A stretch of 45,438 nucleotides of DNA from an uncultured Treponema sp. (GTDB lineage: Bacteria; Spirochaetota; Spirochaetia; Treponematales; Treponemataceae). The notes beneath the pieces were generated by a model. It saw only the letters and a list, made by a program, of their open reading frames with translations, ran no database searches and had not been told where the DNA came from. The translations under genes were made by a program, and so were the position numbers. Location: positions 1-45,438 of the forward strand of contig NZ_CAMHSK010000020.1 in assembly GCF_946187725.1 (NCBI RefSeq), read 5' to 3'. Shown one piece after another: positions 33,180 through 40,520 of the stretch; position 1 is the first letter of the stretch; each line of letters begins with the position of its first letter.

Positions 33180-34415
33180 ATGAAGAGATTTATTGTTTTC
33201 CTTTTAATTTTTCTTAGTGTTAGTGCGGCATTCGCAAAAAAGGCGAAAAAACCCGTCGATGATAAAGTTTATGATTTAGCCTTATCGCAGGATGACATTC
33301 TTGTTCTCCCTGAAGATGACGGACACCGCGTAAAAGACGGGAACGGCGTTCATCTGTTTGTCAAAAAACTTGGTGACATTCAGAGCGTCCTTCTTCTTTT
33401 TGACAGCGGCAATTACAATGACCCGGATTTGTCGCTTCTTAGGGCAAAGGAGTTTAATTCCGTAAACGGCAATGAAGTCCGCTATTCATACGGCTCAAAG
33501 TCCACTTTCAGAATGGAACGAACGCCAAACGCCCTGATTTCTTCCACCGTAGAAAAAAACTTCTTTGGAGAATGTTTTCATATCTATATTCCCAAAAAGA
33601 TGTACTACGGCTATGTGATTCAGGATCAGAATGAATGTGAATTCACCAACGGAATGAGAGTCAGCGTGCGTGCCTTTGCACAAAAATACTGTGACAATGG
33701 CGGAAAATTCGCTGACAACCTGCTTAACCTCAATGTCTCAGACTGGAACACAGAAGAATCATTTGGCGAAATTGCATCTGCATCAGGCGGGCGAGTCATT
33801 CATGTTCCTTCCGCAGCAGAACTCACAGAAAAACTTGTCAAAGAAATCGATGAACTTAACCCGGCCGAAAAACTTGACCTTGTATTTGCAGTTGACGCAA
33901 CAGACAGCATGAAAGATGATTTTGCTGAACTCCGCAAAAACTGGCTTTCAAAATTCGAAAAACAGATGAAGAAATTCAGCAGCACAAGAATCGGACTTCT
34001 TTTCTACAAAGACTATTGCGATGAATTCAACCAGAACGGCCTTCCGCTCAAAAATTTCGGCTTCGTAAAAAACGCCGACGCATTCTCAAAATCGATTAAA
34101 AGCGTTTCTGTTAGAGGTGGAGGCGACCGCGAAGAAGCAGTTTATGAAGCACTTTATACCTGCGCATCTGTCTTCGACTGGAGCAAAGATGCCAAAAAGA
34201 AAATCATTCTGATTGGAGACGCACCGCCTCATTCTGATAATCCGGGGAACTTCGAGCACGAATTTGAGTCAATCGCGAAGATGTTCGGAGAAAAGGGAAT
34301 TCAGGTTGACTGCTTCCTCATTTACGACGCTCCTCAAAAGAAAAAAAGCGCGGACACTGCAACATCAAAACCTACTGAATCAATGAACGCGGATGACAAT
34401 TCCGATGCAAAATAG
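33180..34415 (+). CDS. Secreted von Willebrand factor A-domain protein
   Basis: A 411-residue protein with a signal peptide (FIVFLLIFLSVSAAFA, cleavage about 19). The N-terminal half (about 30–215) has no family I recognise. A VWA domain spans about 230–385 with MIDAS DATDS (239–243), and the third-site region GDAPPHSD (346–353); it is predicted to bind a metal and a ligand outside the inner membrane. The tail is rich in Lys, Asp and Ser. The omptin-like gene starts within its last codons (11-bp overlap), so the two are co-translated and may work together at the cell surface or in the periplasm. Confidence 0.82.
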   Translation: MKRFIVFLLIFLSVSAAFAKKAKKPVDDKVYDLALSQDDILVLPEDDGHRVKDGNGVHLFVKKLGDIQSVLLLFDSGNYNDPDLSLLRAKEFNSVNGNEVRYSYGSKSTFRMERTPNALISSTVEKNFFGECFHIYIPKKMYYGYVIQDQNECEFTNGMRVSVRAFAQKYCDNGGKFADNLLNLNVSDWNTEESFGEIASASGGRVIHVPSAAELTEKLVKEIDELNPAEKLDLVFAVDATDSMKDDFAELRKNWLSKFEKQMKKFSSTRIGLLFYKDYCDEFNQNGLPLKNFGFVKNADAFSKSIKSVSVRGGGDREEAVYEALYTCASVFDWSKDAKKKIILIGDAPPHSDNPGNFEHEFESIAKMFGEKGIQVDCFLIYDAPQKKKSADTATSKPTESMNADDNSDAK

Positions 34416-35451
34416 CAAAAAGCCTCTCATAAAGGCATTATGTTCCCTGCTGTTGATTTTTCCTGTGTTTTCAGCTAAAGCACAGGTCTTTCAAGGCAGG
34501 GAACTTCATTTCAGTTTAGAGCCGGTAATTTCTTTTGAACAAGGAAAACTCGGCGAAATCATTTATTCCTCAGAAATCTATGACAGTTCAAAGAAACGCA
34601 GCTATCTTGAATGGGATAGAGACATCCTTCTTTTAGGGGCGAATTTCGGCATTGATTTCAAGAAACTTCATTCCAACCTTTACAGTGCATCAAATCTCTT
34701 CAACAAAAATTTCGGTCAAATGACAGATTCTGACTGGCTGAATTCAGAAGACCTCTCAATGAAAACCACCTATTCGGCCGGAGACATTTCCAATTCAAAA
34801 AACTATGAATTCACATCAACCTTTGCATATTCATTCGAAACGACCCGCTGGCTTGAATTTTCACCTGTGATTCAATTTCAATACAATTACGATTTTTTTG
34901 AAAGAGAAGACAGTGAAGGCTGGTACAGTTCAGACAATAAGCACTGATGGTACGATGAAACCTCGATTCATTATCCGCGCACCTATTGGAACGGCGAGAA
35001 ATATGTGCACAGCACCCTTGGGGAAATTGATTTATGCCGCCACTCTTTTTACACCTGGTTCGGTCTAAACGCAAAGATAAAGCCCTTCTCCCGCCTAAAT
35101 CTTGATTTTACAACGCTCCTTTCACCGTTCGCGTATTTTTATTCCGTAGACACCCATCTCGCAATGAAGACAGGAACAAATGAACTTTACGAAAAACATT
35201 TCCGCATGATTCAGTTTTCTGATTTCAACACACTTTTAATGTCAGCAAAAGCAAGTTTTATGGTCAATGATTTTCTTGAACTCACTCTAAAAGGAAGCTG
35301 TTATTTCACATTTGAGCCAGAACGCGGCACCTGTTACATCGATTTTACCACAGGCGGCCCTCAAAACACATACTACGACACAGAACAGGATTCAGGGGCA
35401 AGCCTTCAGATTTTTAGCATACAAGCCGGATGCAAAGTGAAGATTCAATAG
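34405..35451 (+). pseudogene. Omptin-like outer-membrane protease interrupted by an in-frame UGA
   Basis: Reading through, this is a 348-codon frame with a signal peptide (cleavage near 26), like the intact paralogue at 36735. It has the omptin block QMTDSDW with D108 and D110. A single TGA at 34945–34947 (codon 181) follows EGWYSSDNKH, which is identical in the paralogue; the paralogue has Tyr there. After it the same frame stays open for 167 codons and keeps D249-x-H251. The truncated product would lack the second half of the active site. Either a very young nonsense mutation, UGA recoding or a base error. ATG at 34405 overlaps the VWA gene. Confidence 0.8.
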
Positions 35452-35572
35452 CGACCTTGCACTGTATTAAAAAACGCGTAAACAGACATTCAAGAAATCA
35501 TTTTAAGGATGCCCGTTCTCAAAATGATTCCTTGCTGGAAAACTTTTTATTTCCTTACTTTCAGAAGATCAG

Positions 35573-35683
35573 TAAATTTGGAATTTAGTAATATTAAATT
35601 CTGAATTTACTGTATATTAAATTTTGAATTTAGTGCTTATAAATTCAAAATTTAGTGTATGTAAATTCAGAGTTTAGTGTATG
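35573..35683. repeat. Five-unit ~22-bp AT-rich repeat array, each unit a palindrome
   Basis: Units begin at 35573, 35595, 35618, 35640 and 35662 (22, 23, 22, 22, 22 bp). Each begins TAAATTC, NN or NNN, then (G)AATTTA, an inverted repeat, followed by GTGTATG-like spacer. A 22-bp period is two helical turns, so a dimeric protein could line up on one face. It lies about 120 bp before the lipoprotein start. Confidence 0.8.
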
Positions 35684-35696
35684 TAAATGTTTACAT
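35681..35696. promoter_or_regulatory. Candidate operator palindrome
   Basis: ATGTAAA (35681–35687) and TTTACAT (35690–35696) are perfect inverted arms around TG. It directly follows the 22-bp array. Confidence 0.5.
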
Positions 35697-35770
35697 TACG
35701 GCAGGGATGCCGAGCGTTTCTTTATGGAAGTATGTTTGGCACAACGATTAAAAGCAATCTCGAAGTTTGA

Positions 35771-35871
35771 ATTATTAAATTTAAACGAGGGGTTTTATTA
35801 TGAAACTTTCAAAAATGTTTAAAATTGGTGCTGTAGCACTTATGGTTACTTCATTGTGCTTTGTTGGCTGT
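35771..35871 (+). repeat. Leader/signal-peptide block shared by the two lipoprotein genes (copy 1)
   Basis: From ATTATTAAATTT through the ribosome site and the codons up to Cys24 this matches the block at 38641–38743 with only a few differences, then similarity stops. Confidence 0.85.
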
Positions 35872-36675
35872 AAAGATGAAGATGATGAAGCAGATGTTTT
35901 CTCTGGTGGAAAAGTTGACTTCGATAATGCTTATGTCAAAGTTGCTAATGACGGTACAGTAACAAAAGGTACAAAAGAAGACGGAATTGAAAATACAGAA
36001 TACTACTATCGTGCTTTCAAACAGACAAAAACAAAACATCGTGGTGGAATCTGTGAAATTAAGATTTCACCAAATGTTGATAATGTTAAAGAAGGTGTTG
36101 CTGGTTTCGTTTTTGATTTAACAGATGGTAAAACAGAAGACACATATAATTTCTGTATCGTAGCATGTGATTGGAGTGGTTCAAAAGTTAGAACTTATGT
36201 TTCGCGCTATTCTGATGTTCTGGTTAAAAACAACAATTTTACAAAACTTACAAACTTTTCAAACATAAACGGTGAAGCAGTTTCAAACGGTAAGGGTGAA
36301 GACCAGATTTTGCCGACTAGCGGAACTTGGGAAGAACTTGACACAGCAGGTTTTTCTAAAGCAGCAGACGGAACAATAACTATTGTAATCAAAGCAGGTA
36401 CAACTTCTGAGCAGACAAACGGTGCATACACTGTCGGTTATTACACAGATGCAGCTACGGCAAAAAGTGATGGTGAAAACAACTTTTCGAATGCAAAGAA
36501 GGTTGTTACAATCGAAACAAAATTTACAGGTCGTGACGATGCAAAAACTCAGTCAAAACTTGCATACTATGTAAATATCACACCTGGAAAACACTATACA
36601 GCTAATTTCGACTTTTCAAAAACATTTGGCGAGGCTGTTGTTTTTGAAGATGATTCTGAAATTATTTCTGAATAA
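35800..36675 (+). CDS. Surface/periplasmic lipoprotein of unknown function
   Basis: A 291-residue predicted lipoprotein. Signal peptide residues 1–23 end in lipobox CFVGC with acylated Cys24, followed by an acidic tether (KDEDDEAD). The mature part is rich in Thr, Asn, Asp and β-strand-like stretches, with no motif I recognise. The 5' leader plus signal sequence (35771–35871) is nearly identical to that of the lipoprotein at 37903, although mature parts are divergent with only faint shared pattern (WSG/YTG…YVS). SD GAGGGG precedes ATG. A strong terminator follows the gene. Confidence 0.85.
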   Translation: MKLSKMFKIGAVALMVTSLCFVGCKDEDDEADVFSGGKVDFDNAYVKVANDGTVTKGTKEDGIENTEYYYRAFKQTKTKHRGGICEIKISPNVDNVKEGVAGFVFDLTDGKTEDTYNFCIVACDWSGSKVRTYVSRYSDVLVKNNNFTKLTNFSNINGEAVSNGKGEDQILPTSGTWEELDTAGFSKAADGTITIVIKAGTTSEQTNGAYTVGYYTDAATAKSDGENNFSNAKKVVTIETKFTGRDDAKTQSKLAYYVNITPGKHYTANFDFSKTFGEAVVFEDDSEIISE

Positions 36676-36701
36676 TTTTGATTTTAACTAATTCGTTTTT
36701 A

Positions 36702-36728
36702 GGGGAAGCAAATTGCTTCCCCTGTTTT
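36702..36728 (+). terminator. Intrinsic terminator after the lipoprotein gene
   Basis: GGGGAAGCAA (36702–36711) and TTGCTTCCCC (36713–36722) pair, then TGTTTT. It lies 26 nt after the stop codon and only 12 nt before the next ATG. Confidence 0.8.
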
Positions 36729-36734
36729 ATATTC

Positions 36735-37748
36735 ATGATAAAAAAAATTACCTTCTTATTACTTTTCATTTTTTTTAGCAGTTCAATTTTTGCAAAAATT
36801 AATTTTATTATTGAGCCTGTTTTTACATATTCAACAGGCTTCATAGGTGAAAACATCTATTACCCAAGTTTATACAATGACTCAAAGAAAATAAGCTATC
36901 TTAAATGGGAAAGAAACATATTTCAGTTTGGGGCAAATCTTGATTTTTACTATGAAAATTTTCATGCCACTGTATGCGGCCTATCATCACTTTTTAACCA
37001 AAAATCAGGAAAAATGTTTGATTCCGATTGGCTTAATCCAGACGATTATACAATGAAAACGCGATACTCAAAAGGAAACAATGAATCCGTTGAAAATTTT
37101 AAAACACAAATTATTCTTTTTTACGATTTCAACATTTCCAAGCGATTTGTTTTTTCACCATGTATAACTTTTCAATATAATTATGACTATTTTGAGCGAA
37201 AAAAATCTGAGGGATGGTATAGTTCCGATAATAAGCACTATTGGAACGATGAAAGTTCTGTACACTATCCATACACATTTACAAATAATAATGGAAAAAT
37301 TGTAACTGCAAGACTTGGAGAGATTAATTTTGAAGACAAACTTTTTTTCATTTGGTTTGGTGGAAAAATAAATTTTCAGCCAGTCAAACAATGCAGTTTT
37401 GATTTTGCATTACAGATTTCTCCGTACGCTTATTTCTATGCACTAGACACACATATGGCACAAGATAAAAGTTCAAAAGAAATTTATGGCAGACATTACA
37501 AAATGATTCAATCATCTCTCTTTAATGCAATGAACATTATCTATGACATAAACTATTATATAAATAGTGTTTTTGCACTTAAACTAGAAATGTCATATTC
37601 TTTTATATTTGAAATGAAACGAGGCTCTTGCTATACAGATTTTGTTGGAAGTGATCGTCAAGACTCTTACTTTAAAACTGACCAAAAATCAGTCATAAAC
37701 TTTGAAAACTATACTATAAGCCTTGGAATTAAAATAAAAACTAGATAA
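36735..37748 (+). CDS. Omptin-like outer-membrane aspartyl-type protease (intact)
   Basis: A 337-residue outer-membrane β-barrel candidate with a signal peptide (cleavage after about residue 20). Omptin features in order: G-x-x-GE start (TGFIGENIYY), a ISYLKWER strand (family S-LDW), SGKMFDSDWLN with D96 and D98 matching OmpT D83/D85, and ALDTHMAQ with D238 and H240 matching OmpT D210/H212. The barrel-like strand pattern continues to the end. Omptins are outer-membrane proteases cleaving at basic residues; substrates here are unknown. Start chosen at 36735 before the hydrophobic segment; no Shine-Dalgarno, and a terminator lies just upstream, so its promoter is unclear. The codon use is notably AT-rich compared with its interrupted paralogue. 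Confidence 0.8.
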   Translation: MIKKITFLLLFIFFSSSIFAKINFIIEPVFTYSTGFIGENIYYPSLYNDSKKISYLKWERNIFQFGANLDFYYENFHATVCGLSSLFNQKSGKMFDSDWLNPDDYTMKTRYSKGNNESVENFKTQIILFYDFNISKRFVFSPCITFQYNYDYFERKKSEGWYSSDNKHYWNDESSVHYPYTFTNNNGKIVTARLGEINFEDKLFFIWFGGKINFQPVKQCSFDFALQISPYAYFYALDTHMAQDKSSKEIYGRHYKMIQSSLFNAMNIIYDINYYINSVFALKLEMSYSFIFEMKRGSCYTDFVGSDRQDSYFKTDQKSVINFENYTISLGIKIKTR

Positions 37749-37789
37749 CACTTGTATTAAAAATATGAATGACTAGCTTTTACACTGCA

Positions 37790-37831
37790 TGTAAAACAAA
37801 ACAGGCAGAAGCCCGAAGACCTCTGCCTGTT
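37790..37831 (-). terminator. Intrinsic terminator for the minus-strand lipoprotein
   Basis: AACAGGCAGA (37800–37809) pairs with TCTGCCTGTT (37822–37831); on the minus strand TTTTGTTTTAC follows. Confidence 0.7.
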
Positions 37832-37846
37832 AAAGAAATCTTGTAA

Positions 37847-37894
37847 AATCCAAAAGGCATTGAACAGCTATTTACAGCTTTGACCTTTTGGATT
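37847..37894 (-). terminator. Long hairpin just after the minus-strand lipoprotein stop
   Basis: AATCCAAAAGG (37847–37857) and CCTTTTGGATT (37884–37894) form an 11-bp stem; a smaller AGCT-based stem lies inside and TTTTAC follows on the minus strand. It forms a tandem pair with the hairpin at 37790. Confidence 0.6.
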
Positions 37895-37902
37895 AATTAG
37901 AT

Positions 37903-38712
37903 TTACTCTTCTACAACCTCGTCTGATGAGTATGTGTCAAGATACTTCCAAGAGCCAGTAAGAGTTTTTCCGGCATAAACATTTGCGTAAACTGCACCGT
38001 TCTTCTGACGATCCCCTTTAGAAGTTCCAGCTGCAAGATAGCCAACATCTGCTGCAGGAATAATAGTAGAAGCATCAGCAACAGAAGGCAGAGCATTCTT
38101 TTCATATTTTCCATTATAGATATTTACGATGTATGTACCATCATAGTTTCCAGAAGCATCAGTTCCCTCTTTTACATCTACAGTCAAAACAATGTTTCCA
38201 TCTGCATCTGGAGCCTGTGTCAAAGATTTAGAACCAAGTGCAATATATTCTTTTTCCGTAGCACCATTAGCAGTTGTATTTGCACCTGTCTCTTTCTGTC
38301 CTGTTGCACCAAAGTTCTGCAATTGAATGTCAGTAACATTTTTGTACATAGAAACATAAGGTTTTATAACTGAACCGGTATAGTTAAATCCAATAATAAA
38401 GAATCGGCGAGGATCTTTTTCTGCACGAGCTGAATTTGATTCCAAGTCCCAAATATACCCCATTGCACCAGCATTTGCACTATCTTTGCTCATTGTCATC
38501 TGACAAAGCGAGCCGAGATGTTTGAATGTTGTAGTTTTATAACCTCGGCTTACGGAAGTGCCTTCATTTTTGTAGCTGATAGAATAGTTGTTGTTTGAGC
38601 CTGAAAGCATGTTGTTCTCATCATCATCCTCTTCTGACTTACAACCAACAAAGCACAATGAAGTAACCATAAGTGCTACAGCACCAATTTTAAACATTTT
38701 AGAAAGTTTCAT
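37903..38712 (-). CDS. Lipoprotein of unknown function, paralogous leader
   Basis: A 269-residue predicted lipoprotein. The first 25 residues, through lipobox CFVGC (Cys24) and Lys25, are identical to those of the lipoprotein at 35800, again followed by an acidic tether (SEEDDDEN). The mature part shows a related layout (HLGSLCQM near 66 versus HRGGICEI; FIIGFNYTGSVIKPYVS versus FCIVACDWSGSKVRTYVS), so the two are distant paralogues sharing a near-identical 5' block. SD GAGGGG precedes ATG. It faces the omptin-like gene and ends at two tandem hairpins. Confidence 0.85.
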   Translation of the reverse strand: MKLSKMFKIGAVALMVTSLCFVGCKSEEDDDENNMLSGSNNNYSISYKNEGTSVSRGYKTTTFKHLGSLCQMTMSKDSANAGAMGYIWDLESNSARAEKDPRRFFIIGFNYTGSVIKPYVSMYKNVTDIQLQNFGATGQKETGANTTANGATEKEYIALGSKSLTQAPDADGNIVLTVDVKEGTDASGNYDGTYIVNIYNGKYEKNALPSVADASTIIPAADVGYLAAGTSKGDRQKNGAVYANVYAGKTLTGSWKYLDTYSSDEVVEE

Positions 38713-38743
38713 AATAAAAACCCCTCGTTTAAATTTAATAATT
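38641..38743 (-). repeat. Leader/signal-peptide block shared by the two lipoprotein genes (copy 2)
   Basis: Counterpart of 35771–35871: same leader, ribosome site and signal codons up to Cys24, with a one-base indel in the T-run before ATG and a few substitutions. Confidence 0.85.
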
Positions 38744-38851
38744 TTCAGTCCAGCATACGCCGAACATCTTTAAAAAATGGTAACACAGTCTTAGAAAAAA
38801 AGCTAGTTTTTTTTAAACTTTTTTAAAGTTATTTGAATTTTTTACCGATAA

Positions 38852-39895
38852 TCATTCATTTTTCAACGAGAGGATTTCTTCTATAGAAAGTTCTGTCGCT
38901 TTTGCAACCTGCTCAGGAGAAATTCCCATATCAAGAGCTCTTTGTGCAGTGGCAAGTTTTTCTCGGTGCAAATCATCACTCCGTCTGGCGAGTTTTTCTT
39001 CTCTCAGGGCAAGTTCTTCTGCTCGCCGCACAAGTTCTTTTTCCCTCTGTTCTTGTTCTCTAGCTTTCTGTTCTTGTTCTCTACCCTTTTGTTCCAGTTC
39101 TCTAGCTTTCTGTTCTTGTTCTTTTTTCTTCTGTTCTATTTCTCTATCCTTCCGCTCTTGGGCTGCTTTTGCGCTAAATTCATCCCGCTTCCGGCCTTCT
39201 ATCTGCCCCTGAATTATCCATCGCCAGCGATCCATGCTGATACCTTCAAGCGCTTTTTCTGCATTCATGATACCCTCCTCAGCGTTCACAAGTTCCCTTA
39301 TCAACTTCTGTGAATCGGGCTTGTCCGCCATTTTTAGAAATTTACACCATTTGATAGCACTTGGCAAGTTTTTCACACTGGCTAAATCCTTGATTTTCGG
39401 GAGTTTAGTAAGTTCCAGAAAAATCACATTAAGTATCCCTGAAAGTTTAGCTCCGTCGCTCAAATCCGTCATAGAATAATGATGTATTGGATTCTTGTTC
39501 GTCTTGTCATAGGTAAAATCCATCACGGATATTTGATACACTTGCGGAACCTTCTCCCATTCCTCACCGGTCTTCATCGTCGAACTCGCCAGTCGTGCGG
39601 CATAATATTCAGCTCGCTTTCCATAGTCGTATTCACGGTAAAAACTTTGCATTTCAATCTGCGCACAGGCACCATCCGAGAATATACAGTTTATATCGAA
39701 ATCAATGCCTCTCTGCATATCGTAACAGCGGGCATCCTCATTTTCTATGACCGTCACATGACTTATTTTGCGACCTATGACAGCAGTCAAAAACGATTTT
39801 AATGCCATTCTGGATTCCTCTGTTTTTTGAGTGAACATCGCCTTGAAATTCGGATCCAGCCTTGGATTCAATAATCTGATTTCATTGTTTTTCAT
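38852..39895 (-). CDS. Rpn-type PD-(D/E)XK nuclease (transposase-like, PF12784 type)
   Basis: A 347-residue protein of the Rpn/transposase-like nuclease family, whose E. coli members promote recombination. NPRLDPNFKAMF is the family start. The nuclease core holds RGIDFDINCIF and QIEMQ (D … E-x-Q, the family's variant of E-x-K), and EYYAARL follows. Residues about 240–315 are a charged helical tract with repeated REQEQKA heptad-like units encoded by 21-bp DNA repeats, probably a coiled coil. The end (MGISPEQVAKATELS) is a short helix-turn-helix-like tail common in the family. ATG at 39895 follows GGAGATG. Confidence 0.88.
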   Translation of the reverse strand: MKNNEIRLLNPRLDPNFKAMFTQKTEESRMALKSFLTAVIGRKISHVTVIENEDARCYDMQRGIDFDINCIFSDGACAQIEMQSFYREYDYGKRAEYYAARLASSTMKTGEEWEKVPQVYQISVMDFTYDKTNKNPIHHYSMTDLSDGAKLSGILNVIFLELTKLPKIKDLASVKNLPSAIKWCKFLKMADKPDSQKLIRELVNAEEGIMNAEKALEGISMDRWRWIIQGQIEGRKRDEFSAKAAQERKDREIEQKKKEQEQKARELEQKGREQEQKAREQEQREKELVRRAEELALREEKLARRSDDLHREKLATAQRALDMGISPEQVAKATELSIEEILSLKNE

Positions 39896-40113
39896 ATACA
39901 AACATCTCCTTTTTTTTATGTGAGACGCTCTAAAAAATCCACAAAAAAAATTCTTTAGAAGCACTTGTATATTTATAGGGAATAAAAATCACATTTCGGC
40001 AATGTCAAGACAAAAAAAATGTAAAAAAAGAAAAAAACGAGTTAAAAAAAATTCCACAAGCGTATTTCGAGAGAGTTTGTATATTCGCTATTGATTTTTG
40101 ACGATACGCCAGA

Positions 40114-40150
40114 CAAAAAAAAGAAGGCTCCCAGAGAATTGGAAGCCTTC
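40114..40150 (-). terminator. Intrinsic terminator of tRNA-Asn
   Basis: On the minus strand GAAGGCTTCC pairs with GGGAGCCTTC and eight T residues (40114–40121) follow, 5 nt after the tRNA. Confidence 0.9.
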
Positions 40151-40154
40151 TGAA

Positions 40155-40227
40155 CGACCCCTGCTGGGCTTGAACCAGCGACACACGGATTAACAGTCCG
40201 TTGCTCTACCGACTGAGCTAAGGGATC
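40155..40227 (-). tRNA. tRNA-Asn (anticodon GTT)
   Basis: 73 nt. Acceptor arms GATCCCT/AGGGGTC, D arm with AGCTCAGTCGGTAGAGC, anticodon stem CGGAC-TGTTAAT-... with anticodon GTT, and T arm with GGTTCAAGCC. CCA is not encoded (TTC follows). Confidence 0.93.
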
Positions 40228-40344
40228 ATTTTGTTCGTTCGGAACGAGTGTTATATTATATGAAAGCCAAAAAACTGTCAAGCGTTTACGAAAAAAAATA
40301 TTGTTTTTTTTAATTTTTTTTGCCGCATAAAAAGGCAATGGGCG

Positions 40345-40374
40345 AAAAAAAAGTCTGTCTAAAAAGACAGACTT
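40345..40374 (-). terminator. Intrinsic terminator of tRNA-Asp
   Basis: AAGTCTGTCT (40351–40360) pairs with AGACAGACTT (40365–40374); on the minus strand eight T residues follow. It lies 5 nt after the tRNA. Confidence 0.9.
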
Positions 40375-40379
40375 GCGTT

Positions 40380-40453
40380 CGGGAGCGAAGGGGCTCGAAC
40401 CCTCGATCTCCGGCGTGACAGGCCAGCGCGATAACCAGCTTCGCTACGCCCCC
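40380..40453 (-). tRNA. tRNA-Asp (anticodon GTC)
   Basis: 74 nt. Acceptor arms GGGGGCG/CGCTCCC (one G·U), anticodon loop CTGTCAC with anticodon GTC, T arm GAGGGTTCGAGCCCCTT. CCA is not encoded. Confidence 0.93.
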
Positions 40454-40520
40454 AAAGGTTATAAAAATATAACCGAAACGCACAAAATAGTCAATAAGAA
40501 GAATGCAAAATTCTTTATTT

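Larger units (their letters stand above)
35452..35799 (+). other. 348-bp intergenic region upstream of a lipoprotein gene
   Basis: It holds a hairpin with arms AATCATTTT (35496–35504) and AAAATGATT (35521–35529), possibly terminating the omptin transcript; a five-unit 22-bp array (35573–35683); the palindrome ATGTAAA-TG-TTTACAT (35681–35696); and a leader block shared with the second lipoprotein. No gene is seen. Confidence 0.7.

Noticed and set aside
34945..34990. Selenocysteine insertion at the omptin-like UGA.
   Set aside because: I see no convincing hairpin of the bacterial SECIS type right after the UGA, and the paralogue has Tyr, not Cys, at that position. Not excluded, but not supported.
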